Shown one piece after another: positions 1-6,036 of a DNA stretch of 6,721 nt (its first letter is position 1; each line of letters starts with the position of its first letter). The DNA comes from Terriglobales bacterium (GTDB taxonomy: Bacteria; Acidobacteriota; Terriglobia; Terriglobales; Gp1-AA117): contig JASLFF010000477.1 in assembly GCA_030150795.1 (NCBI GenBank), forward strand, positions 1-6,721. Reading direction: 5' to 3'. Position numbers and translations under genes: made by a program. The notes beneath the pieces were generated by a model. It was given only the letters and a program-made list of their open reading frames with translations. It did not search any database and was not told where the DNA came from.

Positions 1-386
1 ATTTTACAGTCCATCAGAAAGAAAGGGTGAATTATTCCTTATCTGAGCTTTCCGATGGTCAACGGTGTTTGCTCGGTTTATATATGATTCTCCACTTTCT
101 GATAGCTAAGGGACATACAGTCTTTATCGACGAGCCGGACAACTTTGTCTCTTTAGGCGAAATCCAACCCTGGCTCCTGGCAATAGAGAGTATGGTTGAA
201 GACCAAAAAGGGCAGCTTATCTTGGTGTCCCATCACCCAGAACTCTTAAACTATTGGGCTGCGAGACATGGTCTTCGCTTCTTTCGTGAGGAGAATGGCC
301 ATGTTCGAACTGAACAGTTTAAGACTGATCCAAATGGCGATTTGCAACCCTCAGAATTAATCGCAAGAGGATGGGAGAGTGAGTAA
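1..386 (+). CDS. ABC/AAA-type ATPase, C-terminal part (5' end outside window)
   Basis: This is the C-terminal end of a P-loop ATPase of the SMC/OLD-like ABC class. The frame is open from base 3 to the TAA at 384-386. An in-frame GTG at 27 is probably an internal Val, because essential motifs lie right after it and no P-loop is present, so the gene starts upstream of the window. Seen motifs: an ABC signature LSDGQR (about bases 48-65), a Walker B with catalytic acid FIDEPD (about 123-140, DE at 129-134), and a switch-histidine segment LILVSHHPE (about 213-239). In this class, ATP binding dimerises the heads to drive a partner effector. The stop overlaps the next gene's start by 8 bases, so the two are probably translationally coupled. 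Base composition is AT-richer than in the genes after 1047. The family assignment is firm. The role as a defence ATPase is inference from the partner. Confidence 0.85.
   Translation, partial: FTVHQKERVNYSLSELSDGQRCLLGLYMILHFLIAKGHTVFIDEPDNFVSLGEIQPWLLAIESMVEDQKGQLILVSHHPELLNYWAARHGLRFFREENGHVRTEQFKTDPNGDLQPSELIARGWESE
365..370 (+). promoter_or_regulatory. ribosome binding site for the TOPRIM-like gene
   Basis: AAGAGG lies eight bases before GTG 379 and inside the ATPase coding region. It supports the GTG as the true start and an 8-base overlap with the ATPase stop. The nearby ATG at 390 is in another frame. Confidence 0.6.
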
Positions 387-918
387 GCGATGTCTGGTGG
401 TTGCCGTTGTAGAAGACGAGCACCACAGAATGCTTGTTTACAGATATCTAGTGGAAAGCGGAATGTGGCCGATAAGGATTGTGCTCTCTCCGTCGGGTCA
501 AGGAAGTGCTGAAGCCTGGGTGAGGAAGACCTTTGCCAAAGAAGTAAGTGCATATCGCAGCCGGCATGCCCAGACTAAATTAATCGTCGTAATTGATGCG
601 GATACAGGTTCATTGCAAGATCGATTGAGGCAGCTAGATCAAACTTTGAGGGAAAATGGGAAAGAGCCGGTTGACGCTACGACTGAACAAATCGCGCGGC
701 TGATTCCAAAACGCAACATCGAGACATGGGTTCTTTGTCTGAATGGTCACGCGGTGGATGAAGAAACGAACTACAAGAAAACGCGGAATGATTGGAATGA
801 GTTGATTCCACAAGCGGCAGAAACTCTATTGGACTGGACTCGGTCGGGGGAACCGCCCAATCACTGCGTTGACTCATTGCGAAATGGCGTACGAGAGTTG
901 AAGCGCCTCACAGTGTAG
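379..918 (+). CDS. TOPRIM-like protein coupled to the ATPase (putative defence effector)
   Basis: The protein has 179 residues and starts at GTG 379, with an AAGAGG ribosome site at 365-370, eight bases upstream. The start lies inside the 3' end of the ATPase gene. The N-terminus reads as a Rossmann/TOPRIM-like fold. A hydrophobic strand ends in VVEDE (E12), a second strand ends in VIDADTG (D73 and D75), and an IPKRNIETW segment follows at 109-117. Glu plus DxD is the metal-binding pattern of TOPRIM nucleases, and the Asn-Ile-Glu-Thr-Trp segment resembles the late conserved block of DUF4276/DUF4435-type TOPRIM proteins. There is no signal peptide or membrane segment. OLD and GajA carry the TOPRIM domain fused to the ATPase, whereas here it is a separate chain, as with AriB in PARIS. 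A nuclease activity is inferred. The first Glu lacks the usual following Gly, so it could be a non-catalytic relative. Confidence 0.8.
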   Translation: MSKRCLVVAVVEDEHHRMLVYRYLVESGMWPIRIVLSPSGQGSAEAWVRKTFAKEVSAYRSRHAQTKLIVVIDADTGSLQDRLRQLDQTLRENGKEPVDATTEQIARLIPKRNIETWVLCLNGHAVDEETNYKKTRNDWNELIPQAAETLLDWTRSGEPPNHCVDSLRNGVRELKRLTV

Positions 919-1046
919 CCACTCGCATTCCGGGTGATCGGATGATAGTCTCACCCATCACTTTCAGCCCCGCTTGGCCTGCTTGATGAAGATCGGCGCG
1001 TCGGCGTTCACGCATTGCCGCTTCCTCGATGCCTCTGCGCGCCCAG
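919..1046 (-). pseudogene. possible decayed 3' remnant of a DUF5131 (phage Gp37/Gp68-like) gene
   Basis: This is the gap between two convergent genes and holds no intact ORF. On the minus strand, bases 1017 down to 979 translate as QCVNADAPIFIKQ, followed by AKRG and a TGA at 966-964. The pattern Q-C-x-x-A-x-x-P-x-F-x-K-Q is the one I know from the C-terminal part of DUF5131 proteins (typically QC..AGVPFFFKQWG). After the stop, the neighbouring frame continues without a break to a TGA at about 910-908 (GLKVMGETIIRSPGMRV). Upstream, the frame runs into the 3' end of the regulator gene without any recognisable domain. It reads like a few dozen codons left of a disrupted gene. The match is short and by eye, so chance is a real alternative. 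Confidence 0.3.
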
Positions 1047-2903
1047 CTACAGCAGCCCCAAATGATCCGGATACTTGGCCTGCAGCGAACCCACCAGCAG
1101 CTCAAACTCCGGCAGTCCATGCAGGTTCTTGAGACAGTGGTCCTTCAGGAAGAAGGGCCAGCAGGCGAATCCGCTGCTGACGCTTCGCTCCAGCCAGGCA
1201 AAGGCATTTTCACGTTGGCCGCCTAATGCCAGAATACAAGCGATCTGATAATACGTGTGGTGCGCGTGGCCAAATGATTTTGGGCTGGCGCAAGCGCGGT
1301 TCATGCAGTCGAGCGCCTGATCATGTTTTCCAGTCAGCGCATAAAAAACACCCTGCAGGCTGGTGATGATTGGATCATCCGCCAGAAGTTGTAGAGCTTC
1401 ATCCAATAAAACTTTTGCTTCGTCCCAGGCGCCCGTCATCATGGCCGGGTAGGGAGCAAAATAGATTGCGTACTTGTTGCCTGGGCTTTCCGCTCGCCAT
1501 GCCTGAATTTCTTCCCGCGCCGCATCATATTCCTGGTTCCAGATGTAGACCTGCACAACGCTGGGACTGACTGCCTTTTTAGGATGAAAGAGGCTCCCCC
1601 TTTCATACATGGCCCGCGCATGGTCCAACCGCCCGATGTGCGCCAGAATGGTACCAAGCCGGTTATAGGCATGGGGCAGGTTGTTCTGCAAGGCCAGCGC
1701 CCGCTTCAGGGCGGCAATCGCCTCTAGATGCTGAAAGTTTTTTGATGGTCCCCACAACAGAAACGCGCGGGCCACATGTCCTTCAGGAAGCTCAGAATCA
1801 ATCTCAAGTGCGCGGCGGCAATGGAACTCAGCTTTTTCAAGCCATACGCTGGCGGGATCATATTCAAAATGGCGAGTAGCACAAGCCAGGGAAAGCGTGG
1901 CGTGCGCAAGAGCGAACGCAGGATCGCGCGTTACGGCGCTGGTGAGGTGGTTTGTGGCTTCTTCCATCGTGGCGGGATCGCCGGTGGCGCTCAGCCGGTA
2001 GCCGCGCATGAATTCCGCGTAAGCCAGCGGGTCGCGGCTATAGCGCGGACGCTGCTGCACCAGCACTGGTCCCAGCGGACGGTTCAATACGCCCGCAATC
2101 TGCCGTGCGATATCGCTCTCAATCTCGGACAGGCGATTCATATCGAGCTCGCACTTCCTGCTGAGGCAAGCGGCCTGCAAATGTGCATCAAACATTTCCA
2201 GCGAGAGATGCCATTGCCCTTTAGAGGATTGAATCGCGCCATGCACCACGAATCGGATGCCCAACCGCGCGGCAATTTCCGAAGATGATAGATCAAGCGG
2301 AATGTCCAGAATGGCCGAAGTTGGCAGAACATCCAGGTCACGTAGATTTCCCAGCCGCGCGACCAGCGCATCGGCAAATCCCAGGCAGAGGCCATGGTCG
2401 TCGGCGGCCTTGCCTGCAAGCAACAGCGGCAACACCGCAAGAGAGGAGCGCTCGGCGGCATTCTGCTGCTCGAAAGCGCGCGCGGAACTGCGAATGAAAT
2501 CAGAGCTGCGTTGTTGCGCATCAATCACACGGAGTGGGCCAGTGAACCTGTATCCTTTGCCGACAACGGTTTCAAGAAAGCGCGGCCTGGCGGAGTCGTC
2601 GCCCAGTGCGGTCCGTATTTTGCGAACAATGTTGTTGAGGTTTCGTTCCGTATCGATAAAGAGGTTGGAGCGCCAGAGCTTTTTGACGATCTCTTCACGC
2701 GAAACCATCTGATCGCGCCGCGCGACGAGGAAGATCAAAAGCTCCATGGGCTTTTTCTCAAGCTTTACCCGCCGCCCAAAACGCCGAAGCTCATAGCGGC
2801 CCAGATCAAGTTCCACTTCGCCAACTGCCTTCTTCGCGGCCTGCATGGAATGCACCCCGAGAAGCATTATGCCACTAATATTCAGCAACTTACGGCGATA
2901 CAT
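1047..2903 (-). CDS. OmpR-type winged-helix transcriptional regulator with TPR repeats
   Basis: This is a 618-residue DNA-binding regulator. Residues about 28-124 form a Trans_reg_C winged helix, with a recognition-helix region TERNLNNIVRKIRTALGDD and a wing ending ETVVGKGYRF. Residues about 153-250 (SLAVLPLL, GFADALVARLG, DVLPTSAI) resemble the TolB/FlgO-like N-terminal domain found in adenylate-cyclase-associated and acidobacterial regulators. Residues about 290-600 are helical TPR-type repeats (e.g. DPAFALAHATLSLA, HAYNRLGTILAHIGRLDHA, AWDEAKVLLDEAL). There is no receiver domain and no membrane segment, so unlike CadC it should be cytoplasmic and sense through the TPR region. The start is uncertain. 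ATG 2903 has no good ribosome site (GAGGAG is 20 bases away), while ATG 2846 (residue 20) follows GGGG closely and starts just before the domain. It is divergent from the cupin gene and may regulate it. The ligand is unknown. Confidence 0.9.
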   Translation of the reverse strand: MYRRKLLNISGIMLLGVHSMQAAKKAVGEVELDLGRYELRRFGRRVKLEKKPMELLIFLVARRDQMVSREEIVKKLWRSNLFIDTERNLNNIVRKIRTALGDDSARPRFLETVVGKGYRFTGPLRVIDAQQRSSDFIRSSARAFEQQNAAERSSLAVLPLLLAGKAADDHGLCLGFADALVARLGNLRDLDVLPTSAILDIPLDLSSSEIAARLGIRFVVHGAIQSSKGQWHLSLEMFDAHLQAACLSRKCELDMNRLSEIESDIARQIAGVLNRPLGPVLVQQRPRYSRDPLAYAEFMRGYRLSATGDPATMEEATNHLTSAVTRDPAFALAHATLSLACATRHFEYDPASVWLEKAEFHCRRALEIDSELPEGHVARAFLLWGPSKNFQHLEAIAALKRALALQNNLPHAYNRLGTILAHIGRLDHARAMYERGSLFHPKKAVSPSVVQVYIWNQEYDAAREEIQAWRAESPGNKYAIYFAPYPAMMTGAWDEAKVLLDEALQLLADDPIITSLQGVFYALTGKHDQALDCMNRACASPKSFGHAHHTYYQIACILALGGQRENAFAWLERSVSSGFACWPFFLKDHCLKNLHGLPEFELLVGSLQAKYPDHLGLL

Positions 2904-2933
2904 AAAAGATATATTCGCGTTATCTCCTCTTCA

Positions 2934-2962
2934 TTGAAAGGCCCCTGCCTTCCGGCGATGAT
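2934..2962 (+). promoter_or_regulatory. candidate sigma-70-type promoter of the cupin gene
   Basis: TTGAAA (2934-2939) and GATGAT (2957-2962) are separated by 17 bases. They match the -35 consensus at five of six positions and the -10 consensus at four of six. Transcription would begin near 2969, giving a leader of about 38 bases to ATG 3007. It lies in the divergent region shared with the regulator, where an autoregulatory operator would be expected. The weak -10 keeps this tentative. Confidence 0.3.
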
Positions 2963-2993
2963 TGCCATGAAGAACGATGAATACAAATGAGGG

Positions 2994-3000
2994 AGAGAGG
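2994..3000 (+). promoter_or_regulatory. ribosome binding site deciding the cupin start
   Basis: AGAGAGG lies six bases before ATG 3007. An in-frame ATG at 2977 would give ten extra residues that have no ribosome site of similar quality and would push the signal peptide away from the N-terminus. ATG 3007 is therefore preferred. Confidence 0.75.
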
Positions 3001-3006
3001 TCAAAA

Positions 3007-3492
3007 ATGAAACGAAATTTTTACATTGCAATTGCGTTGGCAGGGCTGATTGGCTGGGCGGGCCAGCATTACAGGGTGTCAGCTCATTCTATGGCCCGCG
3101 GAAATGCTTTTACGCCGGACACGATTCAATGGGGGCCGCCGCCGCCCTTTGTAGCGCCGGGAGCGCAGTTCGCCGTGATTGAAGGAGACCCAACGGCCTC
3201 CGGCGGCAACTACACAGTCCGGCTAAAAATGCCGGCCGGATACCGGATTGCGCCGCATTGGCATCCGCTGCGCGAAAACGTAACGGTGATCTCAGGAACA
3301 TTCAAGGTCGGGATGGGAGACAGCTTTGATACGAGCAAGATGGGCACCTTCCCCGCGGGCAGCTTTGCGTTTCTCGATCCTGACATGCATCACTACGCCA
3401 TGGCTGCAAGCGATGTTGTAGTGCAAATTCACGGCACAGCACCGGTGCAGTTCAACTACATCAATCCGCAAGACGATCCATCAAAGAAATAG
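3007..3492 (+). CDS. secreted cupin-domain protein
   Basis: The protein has 161 residues from ATG 3007. Residues 1-26 form a signal peptide: KR at the N-terminus, a hydrophobic core FYIAIALAGLIGWAG, and a VSA cleavage site before HS. The mature part is a single cupin barrel. Residues 78-97 fit cupin motif 1 exactly (G-x5-H-x-H-x3-E-x6-G, with H84, H86, E90 and G97). The second motif is PAGSFAFLDPDMHHYA (about 116-131), with H128 or H129 as the fourth metal ligand. The C-terminus VVVQIHGTAPVQFNYINPQDD is typical of small secreted cupins annotated only as cupin domain proteins. It probably binds a divalent metal in the periplasm. The substrate is unknown, and the family includes dioxygenase, isomerase and sugar-binding activities. 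It is divergently transcribed from the TPR regulator and is followed by its own terminator. Confidence 0.9.
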   Translation: MKRNFYIAIALAGLIGWAGQHYRVSAHSMARGNAFTPDTIQWGPPPPFVAPGAQFAVIEGDPTASGGNYTVRLKMPAGYRIAPHWHPLRENVTVISGTFKVGMGDSFDTSKMGTFPAGSFAFLDPDMHHYAMAASDVVVQIHGTAPVQFNYINPQDDPSKK

Positions 3493-3510
3493 CTGAGCGA
3501 TAACTTACAG

Positions 3511-3549
3511 ACTGGCCGGGACGGAACGCCTCCCGGTCAGTAGCTTTTG
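3511..3549 (+). terminator. intrinsic terminator after the cupin gene
   Basis: An 11-base-pair stem (3511-3521 with 3531-3541) encloses a 9-base loop and is followed by AGCTTTTG, with a short T run. Read on the plus strand, the one imperfect pair is G-U. Read on the minus strand it becomes an A-C mismatch and no T run follows, so the hairpin mainly ends cupin transcription. It may also slow the convergent histidine-kinase transcript, which ends at 3559. Confidence 0.7.
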
Positions 3550-3558
3550 AAGTAAAAA

Positions 3559-4302
3559 TCAAGCGCAAGGCAGGAAAATGCTAAACACCGTCCCGCTGTG
3601 GCCTGCCTTGGTGCTGCTGCGGACGCGGAGCACGCCTTGGTGTTTCTGCACTGTGTTCTTGACCAATGAAAGGCCAATGCCGTTGCCCGCAGAGCCTTTC
3701 GTGGTAAAAAATGGGTCCCAGATGCGGGCCAGATTTTTTGCGGCGATGCCAGTTCCCGTGTCTGCGAACGTGAGACGCAATCCTCGCCTGTGGCCGGCTT
3801 TCCATTCATGCGCAGCAGCAATTCTTGCGTAGATCTTTCCGCCATCCGGCATGGCGTCAGCCGCATTCAGCAGCAGGTTGGCGCACATTTGCCTGAGCTG
3901 ATGAGGATATGCCGAAAGATGTGCGCGGCTGCGGTAGCGCGCATTCACAGAAATATCTTGCGAGTCAAAACGCGATTTGTAAAATTTGAGCACGGAACGC
4001 AACAATTCCGGTACGTCTGTATCTTCAGGATCGCCTGAGTCGCGCAGCTCCATGGCCGCATGCAGGATTTGCGAAATTCGCTGGACTTCTTCGCGGGCCA
4101 AAGCCAGATACTTACGGCCTTTCTCTTGGAGAGCTCCCTCTTTTTCGATTAGGTAGTGGAGTTGGTGAAGAGTTTCGAGAGGATTGTTGATCTCGTGCGC
4201 GAGAGACGAAATTCCGTTCCCGTTTTCTGACGGAGGAGGACGACTTTCCAGCCGCTCTTTTCCCCCAGAATCGCCGGAAATACTTATGCTTTTGGCCCCC
4301 AT
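3559..4302 (-). CDS. soluble orphan sensor histidine kinase
   Basis: This is a 247-residue two-component histidine kinase made of the transmitter core only. Residues about 30-85 are the HisKA dimerisation helix pair, with H-box SSLAHEINNPLET (phospho-acceptor H36). Residues about 134-245 are the HATPase_c domain: N-box NLLLNAADAMP (N146), G1 box DTGTGI (D181), F box DPFFTTKG, and G2 box GNGIGLSLV. All catalytic residues are present. The first 25-30 residues are polar and probably disordered. There is no PAS, GAF, HAMP or transmembrane part, so it should be cytoplasmic and obtain its signal from a partner. ATG 4302 is supported by an AAGAGG ribosome site. No response regulator lies next to it. 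It is on the same strand as the metalloprotease, 124 bases downstream, and converges on the cupin gene. The family is secure and the signal is unknown. Confidence 0.92.
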   Translation of the reverse strand: MGAKSISISGDSGGKERLESRPPPSENGNGISSLAHEINNPLETLHQLHYLIEKEGALQEKGRKYLALAREEVQRISQILHAAMELRDSGDPEDTDVPELLRSVLKFYKSRFDSQDISVNARYRSRAHLSAYPHQLRQMCANLLLNAADAMPDGGKIYARIAAAHEWKAGHRRGLRLTFADTGTGIAAKNLARIWDPFFTTKGSAGNGIGLSLVKNTVQKHQGVLRVRSSTKAGHSGTVFSIFLPCA

Positions 4303-4309
4303 GGAATTG

Positions 4310-4315
4310 CCTCTT
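4310..4315 (-). promoter_or_regulatory. ribosome binding site of the histidine kinase
   Basis: On the minus strand AAGAGG lies seven bases before ATG 4302. This shows that the short sensor-less form is a properly initiated gene and not a truncated tail of a longer kinase. Confidence 0.7.
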
Positions 4316-4320
4316 GTTTA

Positions 4321-4349
4321 GTTCGATCCCGAACATAACCTTGCAGGTT
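4321..4349. repeat. two adjacent short dyads upstream of the histidine kinase
   Basis: GTTCG-ATCC-CGAAC (4321-4334) and AACCT-TGC-AGGTT (4337-4349) are perfect 5-base-arm inverted repeats three bases apart, 19-47 bases before the kinase start. A TATAAG -10-like hexamer lies just upstream on the minus strand (within CTTATAAG, about 4353-4360), so the dyads would fall in the start region or leader. They could be operator half-sites or small leader hairpins. No known regulator box is matched. Confidence 0.35.
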
Positions 4350-4388
4350 GCCACTTATAAGCAGCAGCACTCGATTCCGCGTAAGCCC

Positions 4389-4405
4389 TTTCAATCCTGT
4401 TGAAA
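4389..4405. repeat. TTTCAA-N5-TTGAAA inverted repeat
   Basis: A perfect 6-base-arm inverted repeat lies 22 bases beyond the metalloprotease stop and about 87 bases before the kinase start. No T run follows on the minus strand, so it is a poor terminator. The arm spacing would suit a dimeric repressor. Function unknown. Confidence 0.35.
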
Positions 4406-4426
4406 ACAATGAATCAGAGGAGGCGG

Positions 4427-5941
4427 CTATTGCTGCGCCTGCTTCAAACCGACTTCAATCAGTTTTCTGGCGGCTTCCTCATCAAAACTTTCTACCGCCA
4501 CTACAGCGCTGCCGGTCTGCTGAATAAAGATTGGTCCGTCTGAACTGGTGTATTGAGCAAGACCTGGGACATTTCCGTTGTCGGTAATATGCCGGAGCGA
4601 CGCATAACGCTTGGGCAGCGCGTTTGCATATGTCTTAGCGAACTCCTGCGCCGCCGCTTCTGTGGCCCACCTGGAAACATAAAACAGGCCGATGTGCGAG
4701 GAAGAGTTGCGGTCTGGCGGTTTTGCTCCGCGGCGGCCTGCGGCGTAATACGCGCCGCCACGCCACTCAGGATTCAGGCGCTTATCGAGCTTTTCATCGG
4801 CATAAATGCGCAGCAGGATGCTGACATCGAACTGGCCGACGGCGCCTGCATCATAGGGTTCATAGTCTTTTTTCAGAAAGTCGAGATCCGGCAGCAACAA
4901 CGGAGGAACGAGATGTCCTGCAAGATATTCCTTGGGTTCCATGATCTCGCGCGTGGTCTGGGGCATGCGGCCCAGCACGCCGGTATAAGCCAGTTGCTTG
5001 CCGCCGGCCACCAGCAAGTCCTTAATGAACTGCATACCCTGGCGATAAGGAAATGCCAGCTCTTCCTGCAACAGCAAAGGCGCACTATCAAAGACCGGGC
5101 TCCCGCGGCTCTTGTCCATGGAATCCTGCATCAGTTCCACCACCTGCGGCATTTTTTCAACGCTCTGTCCCTGCGGCGCCATCACGTAATCCAACAGCAC
5201 GATCATGGCTTGGCCCTCCAGAACGGCGCTGCGGCAGGTGGAAGCTTCATCGTTGCGGATCAACTCATCCAGGTCGTCCAGCCCGTGTTTTTCAATCTCT
5301 TCATCGTGCTTGCTCATCTTTTCCAGGTTGAAGCTCTGGTCCTGCAGCGCGTGAGTAAGCTCATGGGCCATCACCGGACGCTGCATCTCCGGCTCGTTCC
5401 AGTCCAACAGGTTCATGGTGCGCGTTTTTTCGTCGTAGTAGCCCGCCACCTGTTCGCTAAGCAGCTTGATCAGGAAGCTGTGCAGATCAAAGGTGCGCGG
5501 CAGCAGACCGAATTTTTTCTCGACCAGTTCAGAGCGCTCAAAGCGGATGCGATCAGCATCATCCTTGAACTTGTCTCCCACGTACTTTTCCACCTGCGGC
5601 CGGCTCACGATGGTCCGCTTGACCTTTTTCTTGATCGGTAGGCCTGTATCGTTGCTGGCGAAGCGCAGGATCTCATCGACGGACCGGAACAGTTCTTTCG
5701 CCTCCACAGGAGTAATCTGGTGGATTGTTTCGACCGGCTCCATCTCCAAACGGTGCGAGGGCGTGGCTTGCGGCTGCGGGGAGGGCGCAGCTTGCGGAGT
5801 TGGCGATTGTTGCTGCGGGATGGAGGGTTGCTGTTGCGGCGAAGCTGTAGGCGCGGCTGAGGGTGGCGCGTTTTGTGCGAACCCGAATGACGAGAAGAAA
5901 AGCAGCGCGGCTAACAAGCACGCAATCGAAAGCTTTCTCAT
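4427..5941 (-). CDS. secreted zinc metalloprotease (HELTH, gluzincin type)
   Basis: The protein has 504 residues. Residues 1-22 are a signal peptide (MRKL, then a hydrophobic core, likely cleavage after GFA). Residues about 25-63 are a Pro/Gln/Ala/Ser-rich linker. A globular part follows, with VMAHELTHALQD at 190-201. H193, E194 and H197 form the HExxH zinc site, and E242 in VLEGQA about 45 residues later fits the third ligand of gluzincins. The segment GYYDEKTRTMNLLDW just before the zinc helix is a typical edge strand of such peptidases. The C-terminal half (about 300-504) has no motif I know, except a late segment (VSRWATEAAAQEFAKTYA) that looks like a separate alpha/beta domain. The protein is exported and has no lipobox or membrane anchor. 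The substrate is unknown. I recognise this as a conserved family of acidobacterial-type genomes without a named member. No ribosome site is clear, but the signal peptide fixes the start. Confidence 0.85.
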   Translation of the reverse strand: MRKLSIACLLAALLFFSSFGFAQNAPPSAAPTASPQQQPSIPQQQSPTPQAAPSPQPQATPSHRLEMEPVETIHQITPVEAKELFRSVDEILRFASNDTGLPIKKKVKRTIVSRPQVEKYVGDKFKDDADRIRFERSELVEKKFGLLPRTFDLHSFLIKLLSEQVAGYYDEKTRTMNLLDWNEPEMQRPVMAHELTHALQDQSFNLEKMSKHDEEIEKHGLDDLDELIRNDEASTCRSAVLEGQAMIVLLDYVMAPQGQSVEKMPQVVELMQDSMDKSRGSPVFDSAPLLLQEELAFPYRQGMQFIKDLLVAGGKQLAYTGVLGRMPQTTREIMEPKEYLAGHLVPPLLLPDLDFLKKDYEPYDAGAVGQFDVSILLRIYADEKLDKRLNPEWRGGAYYAAGRRGAKPPDRNSSSHIGLFYVSRWATEAAAQEFAKTYANALPKRYASLRHITDNGNVPGLAQYTSSDGPIFIQQTGSAVVAVESFDEEAARKLIEVGLKQAQQ

Positions 5942-6036
5942 TTGGATATCAAGTAAAGAGCGGCTCCGTCCTTAATGGTAACAATAAACGCCTGGTCGCG
6001 CCGCCGTGCCGGAGAAACTCCTTTCGCCGCTGATAC

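Noticed and set aside
932..956. GGGTGA-N13-TCACCC hairpin after the TOPRIM gene
   Set aside because: The stem is only six pairs with a long loop and no T run follows on either strand, so it is not supported as a terminator.
908..1120. 70-codon minus-strand frame overlapping the regulator's 3' end
   Set aside because: As an intact gene it is not credible: it starts inside the regulator gene, has no ribosome site and has an odd composition. Only the short DUF5131-like stretch in a neighbouring frame was kept, at low confidence.
1776..2288. 170-codon open frame on the plus strand
   Set aside because: It is antisense to the TPR region of the regulator and its product has no recognisable features.
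2394..2990. 198-codon open frame on the plus strand
   Set aside because: It is antisense to the winged-helix domain of the regulator and runs into the divergent promoter region. No motif and no ribosome site.
2977..3006. Upstream ATG 2977 as the cupin start
   Set aside because: It would put ten charged and polar residues before the signal peptide and has a weaker ribosome site than ATG 3007.
4321..4334. LexA-type SOS box
   Set aside because: The dyad is GTTCG-N4-CGAAC, which is the reverse half-site order from the Gram-positive-type GAAC-N4-GTTC box and is not the alphaproteobacterial direct repeat GTTC-N7-GTTC.
4553..5641. 362-codon open frame on the plus strand
   Set aside because: It lies entirely antisense to the metalloprotease, which has a signal peptide and zinc motif. 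The antisense product is His/Gln/Leu-rich with no domain, typical of a shadow frame in GC-rich DNA.
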